Shown here one piece after another: positions 5,596 through 11,918 of a stretch of DNA of 11,918 bases (positions within the stretch are counted from its first letter, which is position 1; each line of letters begins with the position of its first letter). Below the pieces are notes generated by a model, which worked only from the letters and a program-made list of their open reading frames with translations, had not been told where the DNA came from and ran no database searches. Both the position numbers and the translations under genes were made by a program. The DNA is from Verrucomicrobiota bacterium (GTDB lineage: Bacteria; Verrucomicrobiota; Verrucomicrobiia; Limisphaerales; JADLHS01), in NCBI GenBank assembly GCA_004297495.1, contig SCTL01000262.1:1-11918 (forward strand), written 5' to 3'.

Positions 5596-5847
5596 AGCGG
5601 TTCAAGTTGAAGCGAAGGCGCACCGGCAGCTTGGAATGTTCTCCCTCACCCCCCACCCTCTCCCGCTGGGAGAGGGAGTATCCTTCGCCGTCGCCGCGCA
5701 CAATTGGGCGCGGAATTTGACGCGCAACGCTCCGAAGAACTCGAGACGGTCAACACCTGTTCCCTCTCCCAGCGGGAGAGGGTTAGGGTGAGGGAGAACG
5801 CGACGAACTTTCCAAACTCCGGCCACAGAATTTTTGAAACTGCTCTA
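5593..5847. mobile_element. MITE-like nested palindromic element between convergent genes
   Basis: The outer ends match as an inverted repeat: tagagcggttcaa (5593-5605) against ttgaaactgctcta (5834-5847), with one substitution and one indel. Both ends carry TA at the edge, as expected for TA-duplicating IS630/mariner-type insertions (inference). Inside, a second inverted repeat pairs 5639-5677 with 5761-5798 (ttctccctcaccc... against ...gggtgagggagaa). Each of these arms contains a perfect nine-pair hairpin CCCTCTCCC / GGGAGAGGG (5656-5676 and 5762-5782) with a 3-base loop. No transposase is encoded, so it would be non-autonomous. It supplies the stop codon of the upstream plus-strand gene and ends three bases before the livF stop, so it may also act as a two-way transcription barrier. 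Confidence 0.6.
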
Positions 5848-5850
5848 GCC

Positions 5851-6558
5851 TCAGCCACCGAGGTAAGCGCTGCGAACTTTCGGATCGGCGCGGAGCGCGG
5901 CGGATTCGTTCTGCAAAATAATGCGCCCGGTTTCGAGCACGTAACCGAAGTGTGAAATCTCAAGCGCGAGGTTGGCGTTCTGTTCCACCAGCAAAATCGT
6001 GATGCCGTGCTGACGGTTGATCTCGACGATCTTCTCGAAAATGGTTTTGACCAGCAATGGCGCGATGCCGAGCGAGGGTTCATCCATCATCAGGAACTTC
6101 GGCTTGCTCATCAGCGCGCGGCCGATGGCGAGCATCTGTTGTTCCCCGCCGCTGAGCGTGCCGGCGATTTGCTTTTCGCGTTCCTGCAAGCGCGGAAAAA
6201 TTCCGAAGACGAAATCACGGTCGCGCCGGATCGCCTGGGTGTCGCGCTGGAGATACGCGCCCATCATCAGGTTTTCCTGTACAGTGAGATTGGCAAAAAC
6301 CATCCGGCCCTCGGGCACTTGAGCCAGTCCGCGCGCGACAATTTTATGCGGCGGCAGCCCAACGATGTTCTTTCCGTCGTAAACAATTTCTCCTGTCTGC
6401 ACCTTCACTAAGCTGGATACGGCTCTCAACGTCGTGCTCTTGCCCGCGCCGTTGCTGCCGATGAGCGTGACGATGCTGCCTGGCTTCACGGACAGTGAGA
6501 CACCATGCAGCGCTTTGATCGCGCCGTAGCTCACACTCAGATTTTTGATTTCGAGCAT
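5851..6558 (-). CDS. livF: Branched-chain amino acid ABC transporter, ATP-binding protein LivF
   Basis: 235 residues, standard length. Walker A is GSNGAGKST (34-42), the ABC signature LSGGEQQ (135-141) and Walker B FLMMDEP (155-161) with catalytic Glu160. The usual H-loop position reads VEQNA (191-195), the normal form in LivF, and the protein ends SAYLGG, typical of this subfamily. It energises uptake together with LivG at the cytoplasmic face of the LivHM pore. It is the last gene of the leftward operon. The ATG at 6558 is six bases beyond the stop of orf96, so translation is probably coupled. The MITE-like element begins directly after its stop. Confidence 0.96.
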   Translation of the reverse strand: MLEIKNLSVSYGAIKALHGVSLSVKPGSIVTLIGSNGAGKSTTLRAVSSLVKVQTGEIVYDGKNIVGLPPHKIVARGLAQVPEGRMVFANLTVQENLMMGAYLQRDTQAIRRDRDFVFGIFPRLQEREKQIAGTLSGGEQQMLAIGRALMSKPKFLMMDEPSLGIAPLLVKTIFEKIVEINRQHGITILLVEQNANLALEISHFGYVLETGRIILQNESAALRADPKVRSAYLGG

Positions 6559-6564
6559 GGTTCG

Positions 6565-6855
6565 CTATTTGCCCCAATTCCACGGAAGCCATCTGCGCCA
6601 CGAATGTCTGATGTAAAAATTAGTGGCTGCTCGTCTTGCGACTGATTTCAGTTCAGGAAACTTGGCAAGTAAGTCATCAAACTCTGTCTTCATCCACGGA
6701 GAAGTTAAGTCCCGCATGTGATCCGTTTCATCAAATAAAAATCTTTTCACTTCCGACTTTGCCTCTCCATCCTCCAACTCACCGTACATCCAAGCCCAAA
6801 TTACTGGCGGAATCTCCTTCAAGTAATTCTGAAATTGTTGTTCGGTGATGTTCAT
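6565..6855 (-). CDS. Unknown 96-residue protein inserted between livG and livF
   Basis: 96 residues starting MNITEQQFQNYLKEIPP and ending WRRWLPWNWGK. I do not recognise a family. The sequence is soluble-looking, acidic in the middle (ELEDGEAKSE, 26-35), with several tryptophans (20, 22, 54, 86, 89, 92, 94) and a basic, Trp-rich C-terminus. There is no signal peptide or membrane segment. Its ATG overlaps the livG stop (ATGA), and six bases separate its stop from livF, so it is read as part of the liv operon. A hand count over 6601-6840 gives about 43% GC, well below neighbouring livG (one 60-base sample, 7081-7140, is 67%), which suggests recent acquisition. The seamless overlap and protein-like composition argue that it is a real gene. 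LivG and LivF are usually adjacent, so its place is unusual. Confidence 0.7.
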   Translation of the reverse strand: MNITEQQFQNYLKEIPPVIWAWMYGELEDGEAKSEVKRFLFDETDHMRDLTSPWMKTEFDDLLAKFPELKSVARRAATNFYIRHSWRRWLPWNWGK

Positions 6856-7628
6856 CCTGGCGTTGGTTCTTCCCCTAAATACGCTTCAATCACCTTCGGG
6901 TTCGCGCGCACTTCCGTGGGCGTGCCTTCGGCTATCTTCACGCCGTAATCCAGCACGGCGATGCGCTCACAGATGCCCATCACCACCTGCATGTCGTGTT
7001 CCACAAGCAGCACGGCGATTTGGAATTTGTCTTTTATGAACCGGATGAGTTTCGTGAGCTCCGTCTTCTCAGTCGGATTCATGCCGGCGGCGGGTTCATC
7101 AAGCAGAAGCAGCTTCGGTTTCGTGGCGAGCGCGCGGACGATTTCCAAACGCCGCTGGCTGCCATAGGGCAGACTCTTCGCTGGTTCGTCGCGGAATTTT
7201 CCGAGATCGAAAATGTCGAGCAGCTCCATCGTCTGCGCGGCGATCTCTTTTTCCTCGGCGTGAAACGCGCGAAACCGCGTGAGCGAATGAACGGCGTCAT
7301 GCTTCACGTGCAAATGAAACGCCACACGCACGTTGTCGAACACACTCAGGCTGGGAAAGAGTCGGATGTTTTGAAATGTGCGCGCGATGTTGCGACCCGT
7401 GATCTGATACGGCTTGCGGCCCACGAGCGATTCGCCGGCAAAGCGGATGTCGCCGGAAGTCGGTTGATAGACACCGGTGATGAGATTGAAGACCGTGGTC
7501 TTGCCCGCGCCGTTCGGGCCGATGAGGCCGACGAGTTCGTGCCCGCCCACGTGTGCGGTCAGTTCGGACACGGCCGTGAGTCCGCCGAAGCGAATCGTCA
7601 CGCGGTCTAGTTCGAGCAGCGGCGGCAT
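6852..7628 (-). CDS. livG: Branched-chain amino acid ABC transporter, ATP-binding protein LivG
   Basis: 258 residues, as expected. Walker A is GPNGAGKT (37-44), the Q-loop region is RTFQNIRLFPSLSVFDNV (83-100), the signature is the LivG form LPYGSQRR (153-160), Walker B is LLLLDEP (173-179) with Glu178, and the H-loop is VEHDM (209-213, His211). It pairs with LivF as the ATPase heterodimer of the importer. The ATG at 7628 lies three bases after the livM stop. The 3' end overlaps orf96 by four bases (ATGA) instead of meeting livF directly. Confidence 0.97.
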   Translation of the reverse strand: MPPLLELDRVTIRFGGLTAVSELTAHVGGHELVGLIGPNGAGKTTVFNLITGVYQPTSGDIRFAGESLVGRKPYQITGRNIARTFQNIRLFPSLSVFDNVRVAFHLHVKHDAVHSLTRFRAFHAEEKEIAAQTMELLDIFDLGKFRDEPAKSLPYGSQRRLEIVRALATKPKLLLLDEPAAGMNPTEKTELTKLIRFIKDKFQIAVLLVEHDMQVVMGICERIAVLDYGVKIAEGTPTEVRANPKVIEAYLGEEPTPG

Positions 7629-7631
7629 GCG

Positions 7632-8570
7632 TCAGGCGGATTTCCGTTTCCATCCGGTCCAAGTGAACAGGCCCTGCGGCCTCGCAATCATCAGGACGAT
7701 GATGAGCAGCGAGTAGAGAATCATCCGGTAATCGCCGAACTGCCGCAGCGTCTCGGTGAGCACGGTGAGCAGAATCGCCGCGATGATCACGCCCACGTTG
7801 TTGCCCATGCCGCCAAGGATGACCATCACGACAATCTCGATGGATTTGTCGAAACCGAATCCCTGCGGCGCGATGTATTGCTTGAAGTGTGCGTAGATGC
7901 CGCCCGCCAGACCCGCGAAGAACGCGCCCACGACGAACGCCGTGATTTTGTAGCGCGTGGTGTTGATGCCCATCGCTTCGGCGGCGATTTCGTCGTTGCT
8001 CACGGCGATGAAGCCGCGACCGTAAGTGGAATTCACCAGCGCCCACACGGTGTAAACCGTGATCGCCGCGAGGCCGAACGTCCAAAACAGAGTCGTGTAA
8101 TCGGGAATGCCGATCAGCCCGCGCGCGCCGCCCACGGCGTCCACGTTTTGCAGGAGCACGCGGATGATTTCACCAAAGCCGAGCGTGACGATGGCGAGGT
8201 AGTCGCCTCTGAGCCGCAACGTCGGCACGCCCACGAGCAAGCCCGCGACGGACGCCACCACGCCGCCGGCGTAGAGCGCGAGCGGGAAAAAAATCCATGT
8301 CTGTCCGCCGACGAGCGGGAGAAGTTTTCCGCCGAAGTTGGTCGTGAGCAGCGAAGCCGAATACGCACCGATGGCCATGAACCCGGCGTGCCCGAGTGAA
8401 AACTGGCCCGTGTAGCCGTTGATCAAATTCAAGCTGACCGCGAGCGTGATGTTGATGCCGCAGGTGACCGCGACGTCGAGGAAGTAGGAATTGAAACTGC
8501 CCGAAAACAGCGACGCGACGAAACTCGCCGCGAGCGCGGCCAGCAAATAATATTGTGAGCGCGCGAGCAT
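7632..8570 (-). CDS. livM: Branched-chain amino acid ABC transporter, permease LivM
   Basis: 312 residues from the ATG at 8570. Family motifs include NLINGYTGQFSLGHAGFMAIGAYS, LRLRGDYLAIVTLGFGEIIR, the AVSNDEIAAEAMGIN coupling segment, and GGMGNNVG near the end, followed by RPQGLF. About nine to ten hydrophobic segments form half of the membrane channel, with LivH as the other half. The start is set by a TGATG overlap with the livH stop, which implies translational coupling, and by the hydrophobic opening MLARSQYYLLAALAA. An upstream in-frame start at 8678 would add 36 charged residues inside livH and is rejected. Confidence 0.96.
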   Translation of the reverse strand: MLARSQYYLLAALAASFVASLFSGSFNSYFLDVAVTCGINITLAVSLNLINGYTGQFSLGHAGFMAIGAYSASLLTTNFGGKLLPLVGGQTWIFFPLALYAGGVVASVAGLLVGVPTLRLRGDYLAIVTLGFGEIIRVLLQNVDAVGGARGLIGIPDYTTLFWTFGLAAITVYTVWALVNSTYGRGFIAVSNDEIAAEAMGINTTRYKITAFVVGAFFAGLAGGIYAHFKQYIAPQGFGFDKSIEIVVMVILGGMGNNVGVIIAAILLTVLTETLRQFGDYRMILYSLLIIVLMIARPQGLFTWTGWKRKSA

Positions 8571-9475
8571 CAGACTTTTTCCCTCTCCGCTTTGCCGAGC
8601 AATCCGGACGGGCGCACCAGCAGAATCAAAATCAACACGCCAAACGCGACCGCGTCGCGATAGGTCGAGCCGCCGCACGCGACGACGAGCGTTTCCACCA
8701 GGCCGAGCACCACGCCGCCGACCGCCGCGCCCGGCAGATTGCCGATGCCGCCGAGCACCGCTGCGACGAACGCCTTCAAGCCGGGCAGCGTGCCCATGAG
8801 CGGATCAATCGAGGGATAATTCAGCGCGTAAAGAATTCCGCCCGCCGCCGCCAGCGACGAACCGAGCGCGAAAGTGAATGAGATGATGAAATCGTTGTTG
8901 ATGCCCACGAGCGACGCGGCGGTGGGATTGAACGACAGCGCGCGCATCGCCGTGCCGGTGCGGGTGTGGTTCACGATGAAATAGAGCGCCGCCAGCAACA
9001 CCAGCGTAACGATCAGCACGATCACTTGATTGCTCGACACCGTCAGCGCGCCGAGATGGAAGTTGGAATAGGGAAAGAGATTCGGAAATGCCTTCGGGTT
9101 CGGGCCGAAACCGATCTGGCGATTCTGCGCCACGTTTTGCAGCAGGAGCGAAACGCCGATGGCGGTGATGAGCACCGAGAGCGTCGAGCGCCCGCGCAAC
9201 GGACGATAGGCGAACCGTTCGATCAGCACGCCCAGCGCGGCGCAGATCGCCATCGCCATCGCGAGCGCCAGCAGGCCGCCGCCGATGCTGTTGGCAGGCA
9301 GATGCCATTTCTCGATGGCGTAGTAGCCGACGAACGCGCCGACCATGAAGACATCGCTGTGCGCGAAGTTGATGAAGCGCAACACGCCATAAACCATCGT
9401 GTAACCGAGGGCGATGAGCGCGTAGATCGCGCCGAGCGAGAGGCCGTTGATCAATTGTTGCAGGAATTCGCTCAC
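8570..9475 (-). CDS. livH: Branched-chain amino acid ABC transporter, permease LivH
   Basis: 301 residues, standard for LivH. It opens FLQQLINGLSLGAIYALIALGYTMVYGVL (written here only as a guide: residues 4-32), with the conserved INFAHSDVFMVGAFVG at 35-50. YRPLRGRSTLSVLITAIG follows near 91-108, and GTLPGLKAFVAAVLGGIGN near the C-terminus. About eight transmembrane helices are expected. It forms the inner-membrane pore with LivM. The start is a GTG at 9475 with no clear Shine-Dalgarno. The upstream gap to livJ (288 bases) is filled by a large inverted repeat, so expression relative to livJ may be reduced. It ends in a TGATG overlap with livM. Confidence 0.96.
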   Translation of the reverse strand: MSEFLQQLINGLSLGAIYALIALGYTMVYGVLRFINFAHSDVFMVGAFVGYYAIEKWHLPANSIGGGLLALAMAMAICAALGVLIERFAYRPLRGRSTLSVLITAIGVSLLLQNVAQNRQIGFGPNPKAFPNLFPYSNFHLGALTVSSNQVIVLIVTLVLLAALYFIVNHTRTGTAMRALSFNPTAASLVGINNDFIISFTFALGSSLAAAGGILYALNYPSIDPLMGTLPGLKAFVAAVLGGIGNLPGAAVGGVVLGLVETLVVACGGSTYRDAVAFGVLILILLVRPSGLLGKAEREKV

Positions 9476-9512
9476 GTCGTCGGCGAGAAGGATGAAAAGA
9501 GATTTGATTTAG

Positions 9513-9715
9513 CGCCCGCCCTCACCCCGGCCCTCTCCCCCAGGAGAGGGAGAATCGTTCGCCGGCCATTGGCGAGACGAATCGCACAGCTTGTCGAGAG
9601 TCTACTCGTGCGAAGAACCGAGACCCGGCGATCGCAAACCTGAGCGACGAATGTCCCGGCAACGTCGCTGGCTTCTCCCTCTCCCCGGGGGAGAGGGCCG
9701 GGGAGAGGGCGGGCG
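9513..9715. repeat. Large inverted-repeat element inside the liv operon (between livH and livJ)
   Basis: Arms of 42 and 43 bases (9513-9554 and 9673-9715) are inverted copies with one substitution and a small indel; they begin cgcccgccctc and end ggagagggagaa. Each arm also folds on itself through CCCTCTCC / GGAGAGGG (9531-9550 and 9677-9697). The arms are related in sequence to those of the element at 5593-5847, and the interiors share a string of the form cgaagaac(t)cgagac (5733-5746 and 9611-9624). No coding sequence is supported in the 288-base gap. In the livJ-livH transcript it would make a long stable stem, which could protect livJ mRNA or lower livH expression. Confidence 0.75.
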
Positions 9716-9763
9716 ATCATCTCAATTCCTTCGGCTCTGCATTCATCTGTTGCGCTGCTCCGC

Positions 9764-10924
9764 TCACGGCGAAATGGTCTCGACGTATTTGAACTTGCCA
9801 TCCTTGATCGCGAGGATCACCGCCGGTTTGGTGGCGTTGCGGTTGGCGTCGAGCGAAGTCTTGCCGGTCACACCGGCGTAATCTTTCGTGGCGGCGATGG
9901 CGTCGCGGAGCTTGACGCTGTCGGTCGTGCCGGCGCGTTTGATGGCGTCGGCGAGGACCATCGCGGAATCGTAGCCCAGCGCGGCCATCGCGTCCGGGAT
10001 TTCACCGTTGTTCTTCGCCTTGAACTTGCTGACAAATTCCTGCACCGCCGGCGACTTGTCTTCGGGCGAGTAATGAGTGGAATAATAGCAACCCTCCAAC
10101 GCCTCGCCGCCAATCTGAATCAGCTCCGGCGCTTCCCAGCCGTCGCCGCCGAACAGCGGCACGGTGATGCCGAGTTGGCGCGCCTGACGCACAATCAGGC
10201 CGGCCTCGGTGTAGTAGCACGGGACAAAGATCGCGTCGGGATTGGCGGCTTTGATGGCGGTGAGCTGGGCTTTGAAATCCTTGTCGCCGCTGCTGAATTT
10301 TTGTTCAGACACGACCGTGCCGCCGTCGGCGAGGAAAGTCTCCTTGAAATATTGCGCGAGCCCAAGGCTGTAAGGCGCGGCGACGTCGCTGAGCACCGCC
10401 ACGTTCTTGGCGTTCAGACGCGACTTGGCAAATTTCGCCATCACCGTGCCCTGGAACGGATCAATGAAACAGACGCGGAAGATGTAATCGCCCGTCTCCG
10501 TCACCTTCGGGTTCGTTGAGGACGGCGAGATTTGTGGAATCTTGTTGGCCTGGCAGATCGGCGCGGCTTCGAGCGAGCGGCCCGAGGCGACTTCGCCGAG
10601 CACGGCGACGACGTGATCGCGCGTGATGAGTTTTTTCACAACCGTCGCGGATTCGCCGGGCGTGCTGCGGTTGTCTTCGTAGATGAACTCAATCTTCTTG
10701 CCCAGCACGCCACCGGCAGCGTTGATCTCCTCGACGGCGAGCAGCGTGCCCTTGTGTGACGACTGGCCGAACGCGGCTTCCTTGCCGGTGAGCGAGGCGA
10801 ATTCGCCGACCTTGATGGTGTCGGCTGCACCAGTCTTGCTTTCGGAGGACGGTTTGCAACCCGCCAGCGCCAGCGCCACAGCGGCCAACGCAGTGAAGAA
10901 CAAATTTCGCTTCAAACTTTTCAT
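9764..10924 (-). CDS. livJ: Branched-chain amino acid-type substrate-binding lipoprotein LivJ
   Basis: 386 residues. The N-terminus MKSLKRNLFFTALAAVALALAGC is a lipoprotein signal with lipobox LAGC (Cys23), so the binding protein is membrane-anchored in the periplasm. The mature part is a type I periplasmic binding fold: TIKVGEFASLTGKEAAFG (36-53), IYEDNRSTPGESATVVKKLI (81-100), IPQISPSSTNP (129-139) with the ligand-contacting Ser/Thr block, and GDGWEAPEL. It captures leucine/valine/isoleucine or a related small ligand and delivers it to LivHM; related proteins bind urea, amides or aromatic acids, so specificity is not certain. The ATG at 10924 is chosen because it begins the signal peptide and has a GGAAA five bases or so upstream. 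The ATG at 10939 would add MERKP. It is the first gene of the liv operon, 195 bases after coaX. Confidence 0.95.
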   Translation of the reverse strand: MKSLKRNLFFTALAAVALALAGCKPSSESKTGAADTIKVGEFASLTGKEAAFGQSSHKGTLLAVEEINAAGGVLGKKIEFIYEDNRSTPGESATVVKKLITRDHVVAVLGEVASGRSLEAAPICQANKIPQISPSSTNPKVTETGDYIFRVCFIDPFQGTVMAKFAKSRLNAKNVAVLSDVAAPYSLGLAQYFKETFLADGGTVVSEQKFSSGDKDFKAQLTAIKAANPDAIFVPCYYTEAGLIVRQARQLGITVPLFGGDGWEAPELIQIGGEALEGCYYSTHYSPEDKSPAVQEFVSKFKAKNNGEIPDAMAALGYDSAMVLADAIKRAGTTDSVKLRDAIAATKDYAGVTGKTSLDANRNATKPAVILAIKDGKFKYVETISP

Positions 10925-10984
10925 AGGTTTCCGTTCCATGGCGGAGATTTCCCGCCGGGCGATGTCGTGTTTGTTAACGGCGGC

Positions 10985-11013
10985 AGGCTAGGTGAAGCCC
11001 GCCCGAGTTTCAA
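10985..11013 (-). promoter_or_regulatory. Candidate sigma70-type promoter for livJ
   Basis: On the minus strand TTGAAA (11013-11008) and TAGCCT (10990-10985) are spaced by 17 bases, about 60 bases before the livJ ATG. The -35 is strong and the -10 weak. Both the hexamers and the bases after the -10 (TAGCCTGCCGCC) resemble the candidate upstream of ilvN (TAGCTTGCCCGCC). If real, livJHMG-orf96-F has a promoter separate from coaX. Confidence 0.35.
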
Positions 11014-11022
11014 TCTTCAAGC

Positions 11023-11130
11023 GCGGCCCGGCGCGCGGCCCTCCGGGCCGCAGCACTCCCGACGGCGCGCAAAGGTGGGAACTTTCCAGGCCCGTTTCCG
11101 CTGCCGGGCTGCTGCGGGCGGGACGCCCGC
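11023..11130. repeat. GC-rich hairpin cluster between livJ and coaX
   Basis: Two perfect GC-only stems lie in the gap after coaX: GCGGCCCGG / CCGGGCCGC (11023-11031 with 11043-11051, 11-base loop) and GCGGGCG / CGCCCGC (11114-11120 with 11124-11130, 3-base loop). The second starts four bases beyond the coaX stop, so it could form the 3' end of that transcript, but there is no T run on the minus strand. The motif GCGGGCGGGACGCCCGC has the look of a dispersed genomic repeat. No gene is seen here. Confidence 0.5.
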
Positions 11131-11134
11131 GCGC

Positions 11135-11884
11135 CTAGACCTGCGCCAGCCAGGTCAACCGCAATCCTTCCAGCGTTAACAATGGTTCGACCGCTTCAAT
11201 TTCCGGCAGATTGGCTGCGATCAACTTTGCGTAACCGCCCGTGGCCACGACCGGCAGACGGCGCGCCTTCAGTTCGCGCCTTAGTTCGCCGATGAGTTCC
11301 CGCACCAGCCCACGATAACCCGTGACCGCACCGACGAGCATCGCGTGTTCGGTGGATTTGCCGATGGCGGATTTAACTTCACGAATTCGGATGCGCGGGA
11401 GCAACGCAGTTTTCTCGTGCAAATAATCCGTCATCGCCGCCAACCCGGGCGCGATGACGCCGCCGACGTAATCGCCGCGCGCGTTCACCACATCGAACGT
11501 CACCGCGGTTCCAAAATCCACGACCACCACCGGCGCGCCGAACCGTGCCCGCGCCGCGACCGCGTTCGCCAGACGGTCCGGGCCAATCGTTTGCGGCCTG
11601 GGATAATCAATGCCCACGCCGCGTAAAGTTTTCGGCGTGAGTTCGAGGGCGGTCAATTTCCAGAGTGACCGTGTAGCTTTTTTAACGAGTGGTGTGACGT
11701 GTGGCACGACGCTGCAAATCACCGCACCTTCAACTCGTGTGCTACCGACAAAACGGGTGAGCGCGTGTCTGGCCGCACCGTGGCGCCAGCCGTTTGTCGG
11801 GATGTCAGTGTGCCGCACAATTCGCCGGGCGTTGGCCAGACCGACGTGCGTGTTCGTGTTGCCGATGTCGAAGAGGAGAATCAT
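11135..11884 (-). CDS. coaX: Type III pantothenate kinase
   Basis: 249 residues, normal for CoaX. It phosphorylates pantothenate with ATP in the first step of coenzyme A synthesis and needs a monovalent cation. ASKHA-fold motifs are present: DIGNTNTHVG (6-15, phosphate 1 loop with Asp6), GPDRLAN (101-107, with the catalytic Asp103), DFGTAVTFD (123-131), GGVIAPGL (141-148), IGKSTEHAMLVGAVTGY (174-190) and ATGGYA (214-219). It ends in EPLLTLEGLRL. The ATG at 11884 overlaps the stop of the preceding partial gene (ATGA), so the two are co-translated. birA-coaX is a frequent pair in bacteria, which fits the partial gene upstream. Confidence 0.97.
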   Translation of the reverse strand: MILLFDIGNTNTHVGLANARRIVRHTDIPTNGWRHGAARHALTRFVGSTRVEGAVICSVVPHVTPLVKKATRSLWKLTALELTPKTLRGVGIDYPRPQTIGPDRLANAVAARARFGAPVVVVDFGTAVTFDVVNARGDYVGGVIAPGLAAMTDYLHEKTALLPRIRIREVKSAIGKSTEHAMLVGAVTGYRGLVRELIGELRRELKARRLPVVATGGYAKLIAANLPEIEAVEPLLTLEGLRLTWLAQV

Positions 11885-11918
11885 TTTTCCAAACTCACAT
11901 CGCCGCCGATGATGCGCT
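11881..11918 (-). CDS. C-terminal end of an upstream gene, probably biotin-protein ligase (birA)
   Basis: The last 12 codons of a minus-strand frame enter from the right edge and read RIIGGDVSLEK before TGA. The stop overlaps the coaX ATG by four bases. The ending GDVSL resembles the C-terminal strand of biotin-protein ligases (G.V..GDVSLR), and birA commonly precedes coaX. With so few residues the assignment is an inference from ending and position; that a coding frame is present is suggested mainly by the ATGA coupling. Confidence 0.45.
   Translation of the reverse strand, partial: RIIGGDVSLEK

Noticed and set aside
5639..5798. CRISPR-like repeat from the recurring CCCTCTCCC blocks
   Set aside because: Only two copies in inverted orientation with internal palindromes and no regular spacers; this is an inverted-repeat element.
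8571..8678. Upstream start for livM adding 36 residues
   Set aside because: The extension lies within livH in another frame, is charged and not permease-like; the TGATG overlap at 8568-8572 gives a standard coupled start.
8966..9643. 225-codon plus-strand frame opposite livH
   Set aside because: Antisense to a canonical permease; Arg/His/Glu-rich shadow product extending into the repeat element.
9476..9763. Short frames in the livH-livJ gap as possible genes
   Set aside because: They run through the inverted-repeat arms, have no ribosome site or recognisable product, and are best explained by the repeat.
10925..10939. Upstream ATG for livJ
   Set aside because: It would put MERKP before a normal lipoprotein signal; the ATG at 10924 has a nearby GGAAA and gives a 22-residue signal ending in LAGC.

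Overview
This window looks like a stretch of a bacterial chromosome with high GC (roughly 60% by eye). The genes are standard biosynthesis and transport genes with an edge of polysaccharide-degradation genes. The best guess is a Verrucomicrobiota-like organism (Pedosphaera/Limisphaerales type) or a related PVC lineage. That guess rests on the tandem rhamnogalacturonan acetylesterase beside a GH35 enzyme, the palindromic and simple-sequence filler between genes, and weak Shine-Dalgarno sites. No rRNA or marker gene confirms it.

Layout. At the left edge, the N-terminal part of an exported GH35 beta-galactosidase runs leftward out of the window (1-535, minus). It is divergent from a double-domain SGNH/CE12-type acetylesterase (653-2302, plus); together they suggest a small pectin/rhamnogalacturonan-degrading locus. 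The plus strand continues with ilvN (acetolactate synthase regulatory subunit) and ilvC (class I ketol-acid reductoisomerase), closed by a textbook intrinsic terminator at 3994-4031. Next come a small exported protein with a GspC/PilP-like look, hisI (phosphoribosyl-AMP cyclohydrolase), a palindromic intergenic repeat, and a multi-span membrane protein of unknown function (5062-5595).

A nested palindromic MITE-like element (5593-5847) separates this rightward block from a leftward block. Read in transcription order, the leftward block is: the last codons of an upstream gene (probably birA), coaX (type III pantothenate kinase), then a complete branched-chain-amino-acid-type ABC transporter livJ-livH-livM-livG-(orf96)-livF. 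The liv genes are tightly coupled (TGATG and ATGA overlaps). There are two exceptions: a second large inverted-repeat element lies between livJ and livH, and a low-GC 96-codon unknown gene sits in phase between livG and livF.

Functionally, ilvN/ilvC make branched-chain amino acids and the liv operon probably imports them (or related amino acids), so synthesis and uptake genes converge on the same repeat element. I saw no CRISPR array, tRNA, rRNA, phage or transposase gene, and no clearly new multi-gene system. The most unusual signals are the repeat elements, the interposed orf96 and the altered catalytic residue in the second esterase domain.
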